Under the pieces are notes generated by a model that was given only the letters and a program-made list of their open reading frames with translations, was not told the DNA's origin and ran no database searches. A program made the translations under genes and the position numbers. This document shows, piece by piece, positions 16,887 through 25,586 of a stretch of DNA of 64,000 nucleotides (its first letter is position 1; every line of letters starts with the position of its first letter). The DNA comes from Scandinavium sp051650185 (GTDB lineage: Bacteria > Pseudomonadota > Gammaproteobacteria > Enterobacterales > Enterobacteriaceae): NCBI RefSeq assembly GCF_051650185.1, contig NZ_JBOFIN010000079.1, positions 20,078 to 84,077 of the forward strand, written 5' to 3'.

Positions 16887-17857
16887 TGATCCGCCGTTTA
16901 GGGTTGCTGTTGGCGTTGTGGCTTGTCAGTTTGCCGTTGCAGGCGGCTTGTACCGTGACTATTGCTAACGGCGGGTTTGGCTCGCTCTCTTCCTTCACCG
17001 TGAACAGCACCGAGCAGCAGACCTCCGTAAATCTGGTGGTCACCTGTGACGCTATTTTAAATCTGCTGACCAATGACACCGTCTCGATGACCGTGCAAAG
17101 TGCCACCGCGACCAGCGGGACGCGTCCGGCGTTGAAACGTACTGACAACTTAACGGTAACGGATGCCATTCCTGTTCGGGTGTGTGGCACCTCCTCCTGT
17201 TCGAACAGCACGGAAACCCCCATCAGCCAAAGCTACACCTGGAGCGGAAGCACGCTGCTCAGTTTATTAGGCTCGAAGAGCTACACCCTGCCGGTCTATT
17301 TCCGTACGGTTGCCGGGCAGAGTGTCAGTGCCGGGCCGTATCAGGTGTCCGTCACAATGAATGTGAGCTACAGCGTTTGCCCCACGGGTCTGGTCGGGAT
17401 CTGTCTGGGTACCCCACAAACGGGCACCACGGCAGTCACCACCGTATTAACCATGACGGTCACTAACGACTGCATCACGATTAGCGCGCCGGACGTGAAT
17501 TTTGGCAGCGCGCCGCTGGTCAGCAATTTCCCCACCGTTTCGCAGTCCGTCGCCATCACCTGCACCAAAGGCAGCGTTTATACCGTCGGCATCAATAATG
17601 GGGTGAATGCGGGCAGTGGCTCGGTGCGCAATATGGTCAGCGGCAGCAATGCCATGAGCTACGACATCTATAAAGGCAGCACTTCTGCGCGTTGGGGGCC
17701 AACCGGCACCGATCGCTGGGCCAGCAGTGCCGCCAGTTCAGTCAGTGCCAATGGCACGGTCAGTACTTACAACTACACAGCCAAAGTGCTGACAGGGCAG
17801 AACACGCCGCCTGCGGGGAGCTACACCGATACGCTGATCGTCGATATCGCCTTCTGA
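16883..17857 (+). CDS. Two-domain spore coat U tip protein (CsuE-like adhesin)
   Basis: This is the probable tip adhesin of the pilus, 324 residues from ATG 16883 after a strong GGGAGG. The ATG three bases on and a TTG at 16868 are alternatives. After a signal peptide (VSLPLQA), the mature protein starts directly at ACTVTI with no donor-strand extension, as expected for a subunit that can only sit at the tip. A first SCPU-like domain runs to about residue 165 (ending NVSYSV) and a second from about 190 (TNDCITISAPDVNFGSAPL) to the end (DTLIVDIAF). In Acinetobacter CsuE the N-terminal domain carries hydrophobic finger loops that bind plastics. Binding specificity here is unknown. Confidence 0.82.
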   Translation: MMIRRLGLLLALWLVSLPLQAACTVTIANGGFGSLSSFTVNSTEQQTSVNLVVTCDAILNLLTNDTVSMTVQSATATSGTRPALKRTDNLTVTDAIPVRVCGTSSCSNSTETPISQSYTWSGSTLLSLLGSKSYTLPVYFRTVAGQSVSAGPYQVSVTMNVSYSVCPTGLVGICLGTPQTGTTAVTTVLTMTVTNDCITISAPDVNFGSAPLVSNFPTVSQSVAITCTKGSVYTVGINNGVNAGSGSVRNMVSGSNAMSYDIYKGSTSARWGPTGTDRWASSAASSVSANGTVSTYNYTAKVLTGQNTPPAGSYTDTLIVDIAF

Positions 17858-17929
17858 TGAAAAGGTGACTTAACGTAAAGTTCCCCGCCAACGTGCCGAT
17901 AACACCGCTATCACGTTAATGAAAAGGTG
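17858..17929. repeat. Direct and inverted repeats around the tar promoter
   Basis: TGAAAAGGTG occurs at 17858-17867, one base after the pilus operon stop, and again at 17920-17929, where it includes the tar ribosome site. Inside lie inverted TTAACGT (17870-17876) and ACGTTAA (17913-17919), flanking the sigma-28 promoter. No terminator is visible between the tip gene and tar. Confidence 0.7.
17876..17902 (+). promoter_or_regulatory. Sigma-28 promoter of tar-tap-cheRBYZ
   Basis: TAAAGTTC (17876-17883), an 11-base spacer and GCCGATAA (17895-17902) match the FliA consensus at 15 of 16 positions. The start would be near 17909, only 25 bases before tar. It begins 19 bases after the pilus operon ends. 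Confidence 0.93.
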
Positions 17930-17933
17930 TTGT

Positions 17934-19595
17934 ATGTTGAACCGTCTGCGCGTTGTCACCCTGTTGATGTTAGTGCTGGTCGTCTTCGCACTGCTTCAGC
18001 TGCTGTCCGGTGGCTTTCTTTTCTCGTCGTTAAAACAAAACCAGCAAAGTTTCGCCCTCTCTAATGAACTGCGCACCCAGCAGACCGAGCTGAGCAAAAC
18101 CTGGGAGCTGATGCTGCAAACGCGCATCAACCTCAGCCGTTCATCTGCCCGCATGATGATGGATGCCAGCAACCAACAAAGCAGCGCCAAAGCGGATCTG
18201 CTGAACAATGCCAAACTCTCGCTGGCAGAAGCGGCGAAGCACTACGCCGCGTTTTCGCAAATGCAAACGCCACCGGAGCTTAGCGCGGTGAGTGAAAGCG
18301 TTGACGCCAGCTACCAGAAATACTTCGCCGGGTTGACGGAGCTGACTGGCTTCCTGCAAAGCGGCAACATGGATGCCTATTTCGCCCAGGCGACACAGGG
18401 CATGCAAAATGGGCTGGGTGAGGCGCTGAACCGCTATGCCGAAGAGAGCGAAAAGCTCTATCAGCACGCCTTCGTGACCAGTACTCATGACTATCGCTTT
18501 GCTCAGTGGCAGCTTGGGGTGATTGCCGTGGTGCTGGTGCTGATCCTTGCCGCTGCGTGGTACGGCATTCGCCAAATCCTGCTTAATCCTCTGGCTAAAG
18601 TGATGGCGCACCTGCGTCAAATTGCCGACGGGGATTTGACTCAGACGATGAACGTGTCCGGGCGCAACGAGATTGCAGAACTGGCTGGCACAGTAGGTCA
18701 CATGCAGCAGTCGCTTATCGACACTGTCACGCGTGTCCGTCTTGGCTCGGATGCTATTTATTCCGGCACCAGTGAAATCGCTATCGGGAATAACGATCTC
18801 TCTTCCCGCACCGAAGAGCAGGCTTCTGCGCTGGAGCAAACCGCTGCCAGCATGGAAGAACTCACCGCCACGGTGAAACAGAATGCCGAGAACGCTCGTC
18901 AGGCTTCACAGCTGGCGCTAAGCGCTTCAGAAACCGCCCAGCGCGGCGGCAAAGTGGTGGATGGCGTGGTGAAAACCATGCACGACATCGCCGCCAGCTC
19001 GCAGAAAATCTCTGACATCACTGGCGTTATCGATGGCATTGCCTTCCAGACCAACATTCTGGCACTGAATGCGGCCGTTGAAGCGGCTCGCGCCGGGGAA
19101 CAGGGCCGTGGCTTTGCCGTGGTCGCCGGGGAAGTGCGTAATCTTGCCAGCCGTAGCGCTCAGGCTGCGAAAGAGATCAAAGGTCTGATTGAAGATTCCG
19201 TGGCGAAAGTCGACACCGGCTCGGTGCTGGTGGAAAGCGCAGGCGAAACCATGAGCGACATCGTTAACGCGGTTACGCGTGTCACTGACATCATGGGCGA
19301 GATTTCATCCGCTTCCGATGAGCAAAGTCGCGGTATCGATCAGGTTGCGCTGGCGGTGTCCGAAATGGATCGCGTCACCCAGCAAAACGCCGCACTGGTT
19401 CAGCAGTCTGCGGCTGCCGCCGCCGCGCTGGAAGAACAATCCAGCAGCCTGACCCGCGCCGTCTCGACGTTCCGCATTGCGACCGTAAACAACTCTGTTG
19501 TGGCTAAAAAAACCAGCGTTCATGAAGCCAGCGCCGCGCCGTTGCGTCCGCGTGCTGCTGCTGTCGGAACGGATGATAACTGGGAAACTTTTTAA
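17934..19595 (+). CDS. tar: Methyl-accepting chemoreceptor Tar (aspartate)
   Basis: Tar senses aspartate, and maltose through MalE, and controls CheA. It has 553 residues, the same as E. coli. It has a first membrane segment (about 7-30), a periplasmic four-helix sensor to about 190, a second membrane segment, a HAMP domain and a long signalling hairpin with the tip NILALNAAVEAARAGEQGRG. Aspartate ligands R64, R69, R73 and T154 are all kept. The C-terminus is NWETF, the docking pentapeptide for CheR and CheB. ATG 17934 was chosen over an upstream in-frame start because AAAAGGTG is well spaced. The pilus operon, not cheW, lies just upstream. Confidence 0.96.
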   Translation: MLNRLRVVTLLMLVLVVFALLQLLSGGFLFSSLKQNQQSFALSNELRTQQTELSKTWELMLQTRINLSRSSARMMMDASNQQSSAKADLLNNAKLSLAEAAKHYAAFSQMQTPPELSAVSESVDASYQKYFAGLTELTGFLQSGNMDAYFAQATQGMQNGLGEALNRYAEESEKLYQHAFVTSTHDYRFAQWQLGVIAVVLVLILAAAWYGIRQILLNPLAKVMAHLRQIADGDLTQTMNVSGRNEIAELAGTVGHMQQSLIDTVTRVRLGSDAIYSGTSEIAIGNNDLSSRTEEQASALEQTAASMEELTATVKQNAENARQASQLALSASETAQRGGKVVDGVVKTMHDIAASSQKISDITGVIDGIAFQTNILALNAAVEAARAGEQGRGFAVVAGEVRNLASRSAQAAKEIKGLIEDSVAKVDTGSVLVESAGETMSDIVNAVTRVTDIMGEISSASDEQSRGIDQVALAVSEMDRVTQQNAALVQQSAAAAAALEEQSSSLTRAVSTFRIATVNNSVVAKKTSVHEASAAPLRPRAAAVGTDDNWETF

Positions 19596-19631
19596 CTTTA
19601 CGCGGCACGTTGCCGCATGACGGGAGTGGTG

Positions 19632-21233
19632 ATGTTCAATCGTATTCGTATCTCGACCACCTTATGTCTGATTCTGGTGGTGTGTGGCCTGTTGCAAATT
19701 GGCAGTAACGGTTTGTCCTTTATGGCCTTTCGCGATGGACAGCAAACTCTGGGTCAGGTAGAGCAAGGAAATCTGCTGCTGAACAGCCTCGGCGACGCTC
19801 GTGTGGTGTTGCTACAGGCCAGCAGTTCACTGAATAAAGCCGGGACGCTGACGGCGCTGAGCTATCCGCCGGAAGAGATTAAAGCGCTGCTTACTACCGC
19901 GCATCAAAGCCTGAAGCAGGCGGACAAAGAGTTCGCTGAGTTTGTCGCCTTCCCGGTGGCAGACAGCAGCGCGCAGGCCCTGAAGGAGCAGACACAGAAA
20001 CGCTATGCCGACTGGCACGGGGCGCTGGAGCATCAGATGACCTGGCTTGAAAGCAACCAGCTTTCTGACTTTATGACCGCGCCGGTACAGCAGGCGCAGG
20101 ACAATTTTGACGGCAGTTGGCGCAGTTGGATCCAGTATATCGGTGCACATCTGGAAACCGCGCGCGAGGCGGGCGACAGCAACTATCACCGTTCAGCAGC
20201 CATCTTCATTGTGATGGTGGTTCTGGCGGTGGTGCTGGTAGGCGGCGCATTGCTGTGGACTCGCCGGATGATCGTCCAGCCGCTGGGCATCATCAGCAGC
20301 CATTTCGACAGCATTGCTAATGGCAATCTCGCTCGCCCGATCTCGGTGTTTGGCCGGAACGAAATCTCCGCCATCTTCGCCGGGCTGAAGAACATGCAAA
20401 GCGCACTGCGCGATACGGTGACGCAGGTTCGTCAGGGCAGCCACGCCATGCATACTGGTATCTCTGAAATCGCGGCGGGGAATAACGATCTCTCTTCGCG
20501 CACCGAACAGCAGGCGGCTTCGCTTGCGGAAACGGCAGCAAGCATGGAGCAACTGACCGCCACCGTCGGGCAGAACGCTGACAACGCGCGTCAGGCTTCC
20601 GGTCTTGCCAGCAGCGCGGCGGAAACGGCAAAACGCGGCGGCCAGCAGGCTTCGCACGTCGCTGACACCATGCACGACATCGCCAGCAGCTCGCAGAAAA
20701 TTGGCGACATCATCAGCGTGATCGACGGTATCGCCTTCCAGACCAACATTCTGGCGCTGAATGCCGCGGTGGAAGCCGCGCGTGCGGGTGAGCAGGGGCG
20801 TGGCTTTGCGGTGGTGGCGGGTGAAGTGCGTAACCTCGCCAGCCGAAGCGCCCAGGCTGCGAAAGAAATTAAAGGCCTGATTGAAGAGTCCGTTTCCCGC
20901 GTGCAGGAAGGGTCGGCGCTGGTGGATACCGCCGCGCAGACCATGAACGAAATCGTCCGCTCTGTTTCGCAGGTTAACGACATCATGGGTGAAATTGCCT
21001 CGGCGTCAGATGAACAGCGTCGCGGTATCGAACAGGTCGCGCTGGCGGTCAGCCAGATGGACCAGGTCACGCAACAGAATGCCTCGCTGGTGGAAGAAGC
21101 GGCGGCGGCCACAGAACAACTGGCGGGGCAGGCCGATAACCTGACCACGCTGGTGGCGCAGTTTGCGCTGGAAGAGAAAAGAGTACCGAAGCAAGAAGGG
21201 GTGCCGCCTGTGGCGGTAGCCGTGGTTTCCTGA
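19632..21233 (+). CDS. tap: Methyl-accepting chemoreceptor Tap (dipeptide/pyrimidine)
   Basis: In E. coli, Tap senses dipeptides through DppA, and pyrimidines. It has 533 residues, the same as E. coli, and starts MFNRIRISTT at ATG 19632 rather than at the upstream frame start. The sensor domain is more divergent than the signalling part, which is nearly identical to Tar around the hairpin tip. As in E. coli Tap, the C-terminus lacks NWETF (it ends AVAVVS), so it is a low-abundance-type receptor that depends on others for efficient methylation. Presence of tap argues against Salmonella, which lacks it. It lies 36 bases after tar in the same operon. Confidence 0.93.
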   Translation: MFNRIRISTTLCLILVVCGLLQIGSNGLSFMAFRDGQQTLGQVEQGNLLLNSLGDARVVLLQASSSLNKAGTLTALSYPPEEIKALLTTAHQSLKQADKEFAEFVAFPVADSSAQALKEQTQKRYADWHGALEHQMTWLESNQLSDFMTAPVQQAQDNFDGSWRSWIQYIGAHLETAREAGDSNYHRSAAIFIVMVVLAVVLVGGALLWTRRMIVQPLGIISSHFDSIANGNLARPISVFGRNEISAIFAGLKNMQSALRDTVTQVRQGSHAMHTGISEIAAGNNDLSSRTEQQAASLAETAASMEQLTATVGQNADNARQASGLASSAAETAKRGGQQASHVADTMHDIASSSQKIGDIISVIDGIAFQTNILALNAAVEAARAGEQGRGFAVVAGEVRNLASRSAQAAKEIKGLIEESVSRVQEGSALVDTAAQTMNEIVRSVSQVNDIMGEIASASDEQRRGIEQVALAVSQMDQVTQQNASLVEEAAAATEQLAGQADNLTTLVAQFALEEKRVPKQEGVPPVAVAVVS

Positions 21234-21251
21234 TTGACGTAAGAAGGCGCT

Positions 21252-22118
21252 ATGACTGCAACGCTGCCCACCGGGCAATCGTCATTATTAACGCAGATGA
21301 CACAGCGCCTGGCGCTGTCCGATGCGCAGTTTCGTCGGATATGCCAGCTTATCTACCAGCGCGCAGGAATTGTGCTGGCCGATCATAAGCGCGACATGGT
21401 TTACAACCGACTGGTGCGCCGTCTGCGCCAGCTTGGTCTGGATGATTTTGGTCGTTACCTGGCGATGCTGGAGGCGAATCAGGATAACGCGGAGTGGCAG
21501 GCATTTATTAACTCGCTGACCACCAACCTGACGGCCTTTTTCCGCGAGGCGCATCACTTCCCGACGCTGGCAGAACACGCCCGCCGTCGGCAGGGTGAAT
21601 ATCGCGTGTGGAGTGCGGCGGCATCGACAGGAGAAGAGCCTTATTCGATAGCCATCACGCTTGCCGACACGTTAGGCACCGCCCCGGGACGCTGGAAGGT
21701 GTTTGCCAGTGATATCGACACGGAAGTGCTGAACAAAGCGCAGAGCGGCATCTACCGACAGGATGAACTGAAAACCCTGTCCCAGCAGCAGCTTTCGCAC
21801 TATTTCATGCGCGGAACCGGGCCACACAACGGGCTGGTGCGCGTGCGGCAGGAACTGGCGAATTATGTGGATTTTGCGCCCGTTAACCTGCTCGACAGGC
21901 AGGTCAACGTGCCGGGGCCGTTTGACGCGATTTTTTGTCGCAATGTGATGATCTATTTCGACAAAACGACCCAGCAGGACATTCTGCGCCGTTTCGTTCC
22001 CCTGCTTAAGCCTGACGGATTGTTGTTTGCCGGGCACTCAGAGAACTTCAGCAATCTTGTGCGCGAGTTCAGTCTGCGGGGGCAGACGGTGTACGCGCTG
22101 AGTAAGGATAAAGCATGA
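21252..22118 (+). CDS. cheR: Chemoreceptor methyltransferase CheR
   Basis: CheR adds methyl groups from S-adenosylmethionine to receptor glutamates, raising kinase activity during adaptation. It has 288 residues (286 in E. coli): an N-terminal helical domain to about 90, then a Rossmann-type methyltransferase domain with VWSAAASTGEEPYSIA (the SAM loop) and DAIFCRNVMIYF. The beta-subdomain that binds receptor NWETF tails lies near 170-215. It starts 18 bases after tap, and its last four bases overlap cheB (ATGA), so adaptation enzymes are made together. Confidence 0.97.
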   Translation: MTATLPTGQSSLLTQMTQRLALSDAQFRRICQLIYQRAGIVLADHKRDMVYNRLVRRLRQLGLDDFGRYLAMLEANQDNAEWQAFINSLTTNLTAFFREAHHFPTLAEHARRRQGEYRVWSAAASTGEEPYSIAITLADTLGTAPGRWKVFASDIDTEVLNKAQSGIYRQDELKTLSQQQLSHYFMRGTGPHNGLVRVRQELANYVDFAPVNLLDRQVNVPGPFDAIFCRNVMIYFDKTTQQDILRRFVPLLKPDGLLFAGHSENFSNLVREFSLRGQTVYALSKDKA

Positions 22119-23164
22119 GTAAAATCAGGGTGTTGTCTGTTGATGATTCGGCGCTGATGCGCCAGATCATGACAGAGATCGTCAACAGCCACAGTGATAT
22201 GGAAATGGTCGCTACCGCGCCTGATCCGCTGGTCGCCCGGGATCTGATTAAAAAGTACAACCCGGATGTGCTGACGCTGGACGTTGAGATGCCGCGTATG
22301 GACGGCCTCGATTTTCTGGAAAAGCTGATGCGATTGCGCCCGATGCCGGTGGTCATGGTGTCGTCACTGACCGGTAAAGGGTCTGAAGTGACGCTCCGGG
22401 CGCTGGAGTTAGGCGCGGTGGATTTTGTCACCAAGCCGCAGATTGGCATTCGTGAAGGGATGCTGGCCTACAGCGAAATGATTGCCGACAAAGTCCGTGC
22501 GGCAGCCAGAGCTCAGGTCAGTGCGCACAAGCCGCTGGTCGCGCCAAAGGCGCTGAAAGCAGGCCCGATGCTCAGCTCGGAAAAACTGCTGGTGATTGGC
22601 GCGTCAACGGGCGGTACTGAGGCCATTCGCCACGTGTTGCAGCCGCTGCCGCTGACCAGCCCGGCGATCCTGATCACCCAGCATATGCCGCCGGGCTTTA
22701 CCCGTTCGTTTGCCGAACGCCTTAACAAGCTGTGTCAGATAGCGGTGAAAGAGGCCGAAGACGGTGAACGCGTGCTGCCGGGCCATGCGTACATTGCGCC
22801 GGGGGATAAGCATATGGAGCTGGCGCGAAGCGGGGCGAACTATCAAATCAAAATTCATGACGGGCCGCCGGTGAATCGCCATCGCCCGTCGGTGGATGTG
22901 CTGTTTCACTCGGTCGCCAAAAATGCGGGGCGAAATGCGGTGGGGGTGATCCTCACCGGCATGGGCAACGACGGTGCGGCCGGGATGCTGGCGATGCACC
23001 AGGCGGGCGCCTGGACGATTGCCCAGAATGAAGCAAGTTGTGTGGTGTTCGGCATGCCGCGTGAGGCCATCAATATGGGTGGCGTCAGCGAAGTGGTCGA
23101 TCTCAGCCAGGTAAGTCAGCAGATGCTGGCAAAAATCAGTGCCGGACAGGCAATACGTATTTAA
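22115..23164 (+). CDS. cheB: Chemoreceptor methylesterase/deamidase CheB
   Basis: CheB removes receptor methyl groups and deamidates glutamines after activation by CheA. It has 349 residues. A receiver domain carries the acidic pair D10/D11 and phospho-acceptor D56 (LTLDVEMPRMDG). A linker to about 150 leads to the esterase domain with the nucleophile serine in IGASTGGTEAIRH, the histidine in TQHMPPGF and the aspartate in TGMGNDGAAG. It overlaps cheR by four bases. The last codons run close to cheY, whose ribosome site (GAGGAG) begins at the cheB stop. Confidence 0.97.
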   Translation: MSKIRVLSVDDSALMRQIMTEIVNSHSDMEMVATAPDPLVARDLIKKYNPDVLTLDVEMPRMDGLDFLEKLMRLRPMPVVMVSSLTGKGSEVTLRALELGAVDFVTKPQIGIREGMLAYSEMIADKVRAAARAQVSAHKPLVAPKALKAGPMLSSEKLLVIGASTGGTEAIRHVLQPLPLTSPAILITQHMPPGFTRSFAERLNKLCQIAVKEAEDGERVLPGHAYIAPGDKHMELARSGANYQIKIHDGPPVNRHRPSVDVLFHSVAKNAGRNAVGVILTGMGNDGAAGMLAMHQAGAWTIAQNEASCVVFGMPREAINMGGVSEVVDLSQVSQQMLAKISAGQAIRI

Positions 23165-23177
23165 GAGGAGTAGTGAA

Positions 23178-23567
23178 ATGGCGGATAAAGAGCTTAAGTT
23201 TCTGGTTGTGGATGACTTTTCCACCATGCGTCGCATCGTGCGTAACCTGCTAAAAGAGCTGGGATTTAACAACGTAGAAGAAGCGGAAGATGGCGTGGAT
23301 GCGCTGAATAAATTGCAGGCAGGCGGGTTTGGCTTTGTGATCTCTGACTGGAACATGCCGAACATGGACGGTCTGGATCTGCTGAAAACCATTCGTGCCG
23401 ATGGCGCAATGGGCGCGTTACCGGTGCTGATGGTGACCGCAGAAGCGAAGAAAGAGAACATTATTGCCGCAGCTCAGGCCGGAGCCAGTGGCTATGTCGT
23501 GAAACCATTTACCGCCGCCATTCTCGAAGAGAAGCTGAACAAAATCTTCGAGAAACTGGGCATGTAA
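23178..23567 (+). CDS. cheY: Chemotaxis response regulator CheY
   Basis: Phospho-CheY binds the FliM switch and makes flagella turn clockwise. It is a stand-alone receiver domain of 129 residues, as in E. coli, with D12, D13 and phospho-acceptor D57 (SDWNMPNMDG), the conserved threonine in MVTAEA and lysine in VVKPF. ATG 23178 is set by the AGAGGAG just upstream. An open frame from 23139 overlaps cheB and is not used. Identity to E. coli is very high. cheZ follows ten bases after the stop. Confidence 0.98.
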   Translation: MADKELKFLVVDDFSTMRRIVRNLLKELGFNNVEEAEDGVDALNKLQAGGFGFVISDWNMPNMDGLDLLKTIRADGAMGALPVLMVTAEAKKENIIAAAQAGASGYVVKPFTAAILEEKLNKIFEKLGM

Positions 23568-23577
23568 GGGAGAGACG

Positions 23578-24222
23578 ATGATGCAATCCCCCATGAAACC
23601 TGCTGATGAACATTCAGCCGCAGATATCATTGCCCGCATCGGCAGCCTCACCCGCATGCTGCGCGACAGCCTGCGTGAGCTCGGCCTCGACCAGGCCATT
23701 GCCGAAGCGGCGGAAGCGATCCCGGATGCCCGTGACCGTCTGGATTACGTGGTGCAAATGACCGCGCAGGCGGCTGAGCGCGCGCTGAACTGCGTCGAGC
23801 TGTCACAGCCGCACCAGAACCAGATGGAAAAAGAAGCCAAAGCGCTGTCTGGCCGCTGGGATGCGTGGTTTGAAGACCCCATTGAGCTTTCCGATGCCCG
23901 TGAACTGGTGACCGACACCCGCAGTTATTTGGCGGATGTGCCAAAACACACCAGTTTTACCAACGCGCAGCTGCTGGAAATCATGATGGCGCAGGACTTC
24001 CAGGATCTGACCGGGCAGGTGATCAAACGGATGATGGACGTTATCCAGGAGATTGAGCGCCAGCTGCTGATGGTGCTGCTGGAAAATATGCCAGACCAGA
24101 GCGCACGGCCGAAACGTGAAAACGAAAGCCTGCTCAATGGCCCGCAAATGGACACCAGCAAAGCGGGCGTGGTCGCAAGCCAGGATCAGGTCGACGATCT
24201 GCTGGACAGCTTAGGCTTCTGA
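23578..24222 (+). CDS. cheZ: CheY-P phosphatase CheZ
   Basis: CheZ is a dimeric helical-bundle protein that speeds loss of phosphate from CheY. It has 214 residues, as in E. coli. The catalytic segment AQDFQDLTGQVIKRMMD keeps D143 and Q147. The C-terminal peptide (QDQVDDLLDSLGF) that docks on CheY is identical in form. It ends the tar-tap-cheRBYZ operon. A REP pair and then a terminator-like hairpin near 24344-24362 lie before flhB. Confidence 0.97.
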   Translation: MMQSPMKPADEHSAADIIARIGSLTRMLRDSLRELGLDQAIAEAAEAIPDARDRLDYVVQMTAQAAERALNCVELSQPHQNQMEKEAKALSGRWDAWFEDPIELSDARELVTDTRSYLADVPKHTSFTNAQLLEIMMAQDFQDLTGQVIKRMMDVIQEIERQLLMVLLENMPDQSARPKRENESLLNGPQMDTSKAGVVASQDQVDDLLDSLGF

Positions 24223-24230
24223 GTCTTGTA

Positions 24231-24307
24231 TCGCCCGGTGGCGCTGGCGCTTACCGGGCCTACAAAATTCTCCTGTAGGCCGGGTAAGCGTATGCGCCAC
24301 CCGGCAA
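24231..24307. repeat. REP pair (BIME) between cheZ and flhB
   Basis: Two REP palindromes in opposite orientation: GCCCGGTGGCGCTGGCGC with ACCGGGCCTAC (24232-24262), and GTAGGCCGGGTAAGCG with CGCCACCCGGC (24275-24305). Farther on, AGCCCCGTT/AACGGGCT at 24344-24362 looks like a weak terminator with one bulged C. Confidence 0.82.
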
Positions 24308-24431
24308 TCCGCCACCCGCCCGTTTTTTTTCAATAGCGCAAATAGCCCCGTTAAAACGGGCTTTCTCCCGCCATTAGCCTCTCACGCCGCTGGCATCATA
24401 TCCTCAGAATTTTATTAGCGGGATGTTGCTT

Positions 24432-25586
24432 GTGGCTGAAGAAAGCGACAACGAAGACAAAACAGAAGCCCCCACACCCCAACGGCTGGAAAAGGCGCGT
24501 GAAGAAGGGCAGATCCCGCGTTCGCGCGAGCTGACCTCACTGCTGATTTTGCTGGTGGGCGTTGGCGTGCTCTGGCTTGGCGGTGAATCGTTGGGGCGCA
24601 GGCTCGCCAGTCTGCTTTCTTCCGGGCTGCACTTCGACCACAGCATCATCAATGACCCGAACCTGATCCTTGGGCAAATCATCCTGCTGATTAAACAGGC
24701 CATGCTGGCGTTAACGCCGCTGATTGTGGGCGTGGTGGTGATGGCGCTGCTGGGGCCGGTGATGCTCGGTGGCCTGGTGTTCAGCCCAAAATCACTGGCC
24801 TTTAAGTTCGATAAGCTCAATCCCTTGCCGGGGATCGCGCGAATGTTCTCGGCGCAGTCTGCCGCTGAATTACTGAAGGCGATCCTCAAGTCTGTGCTGG
24901 TGGGCTGCGTGGCGGGCGTGTTCGTCTGGCTGCACTGGCCCGACATGATGCGGCTTATCAGCGAGTCACCCATGACGGCGATGGGCAATGCGCTGAATAT
25001 GGTCGGGCTGTGCGCGCTGCTGGTTGCGATTGGCGTGGTGCCGATGGTCGGCTTCGACGTGTTCTTCCAGATTTTCAGCCACATCAAGAAGCTGCGCATG
25101 TCTCGTCAGGACATTCGCGATGAGTTTAAACAGAGCGAAGGCGACCCGCATGTAAAAGGGCGTATTCGCCAGATGCAGCGTGCTGCTGCCCGTCGCCGCA
25201 TGATGGCCGATGTGCCAAAAGCCGACGTTATCGTCACTAACCCGACGCACTATTCGGTGGCGTTGCAGTACGAAGAAAACAAAATGAGCGCGCCAAAAGT
25301 GGTGGCGAAAGGCGCTGGCCTTGTCGCGCTGCGTATTCGCGAACTGGGTGAAGAACATAAGATCCCCGTGTTGCAGGCGCCTCCGCTGGCTCGTGCGCTT
25401 TATCGTCACGCCGAAATCGGCCAGCAAATTCCCGGCACGCTGTATGCGGCCGTGGCAGAAGTGCTGGCGTGGGTGTGGCAGCTGAAGCGCTGGAAACTGG
25501 CGGGCGGCACGCCTCCGAAGAAACCTGAGCATTTACCGGTGCCTGAAGCACTGGATTTTTTGAACGAGAAGGACACTGATGGCTAA
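24432..25586 (+). CDS. flhB: Flagellar export switch protein FlhB
   Basis: FlhB is an inner-membrane part of the flagellar type III export gate and sets substrate switching from hook to filament. I start it at GTG 24432 (MAEESDNEDKTEAP, 384 residues), in line with the E. coli and Salmonella N-termini. ATG 24423 would add three residues. Four membrane segments lie between about 30 and 210. The cytoplasmic domain has the self-cleavage motif NPTH near residue 270. Its 3' end overlaps flhA by eight bases. In E. coli, expression is class II, from FlhDC. Confidence 0.95.
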   Translation: MAEESDNEDKTEAPTPQRLEKAREEGQIPRSRELTSLLILLVGVGVLWLGGESLGRRLASLLSSGLHFDHSIINDPNLILGQIILLIKQAMLALTPLIVGVVVMALLGPVMLGGLVFSPKSLAFKFDKLNPLPGIARMFSAQSAAELLKAILKSVLVGCVAGVFVWLHWPDMMRLISESPMTAMGNALNMVGLCALLVAIGVVPMVGFDVFFQIFSHIKKLRMSRQDIRDEFKQSEGDPHVKGRIRQMQRAAARRRMMADVPKADVIVTNPTHYSVALQYEENKMSAPKVVAKGAGLVALRIRELGEEHKIPVLQAPPLARALYRHAEIGQQIPGTLYAAVAEVLAWVWQLKRWKLAGGTPPKKPEHLPVPEALDFLNEKDTDG

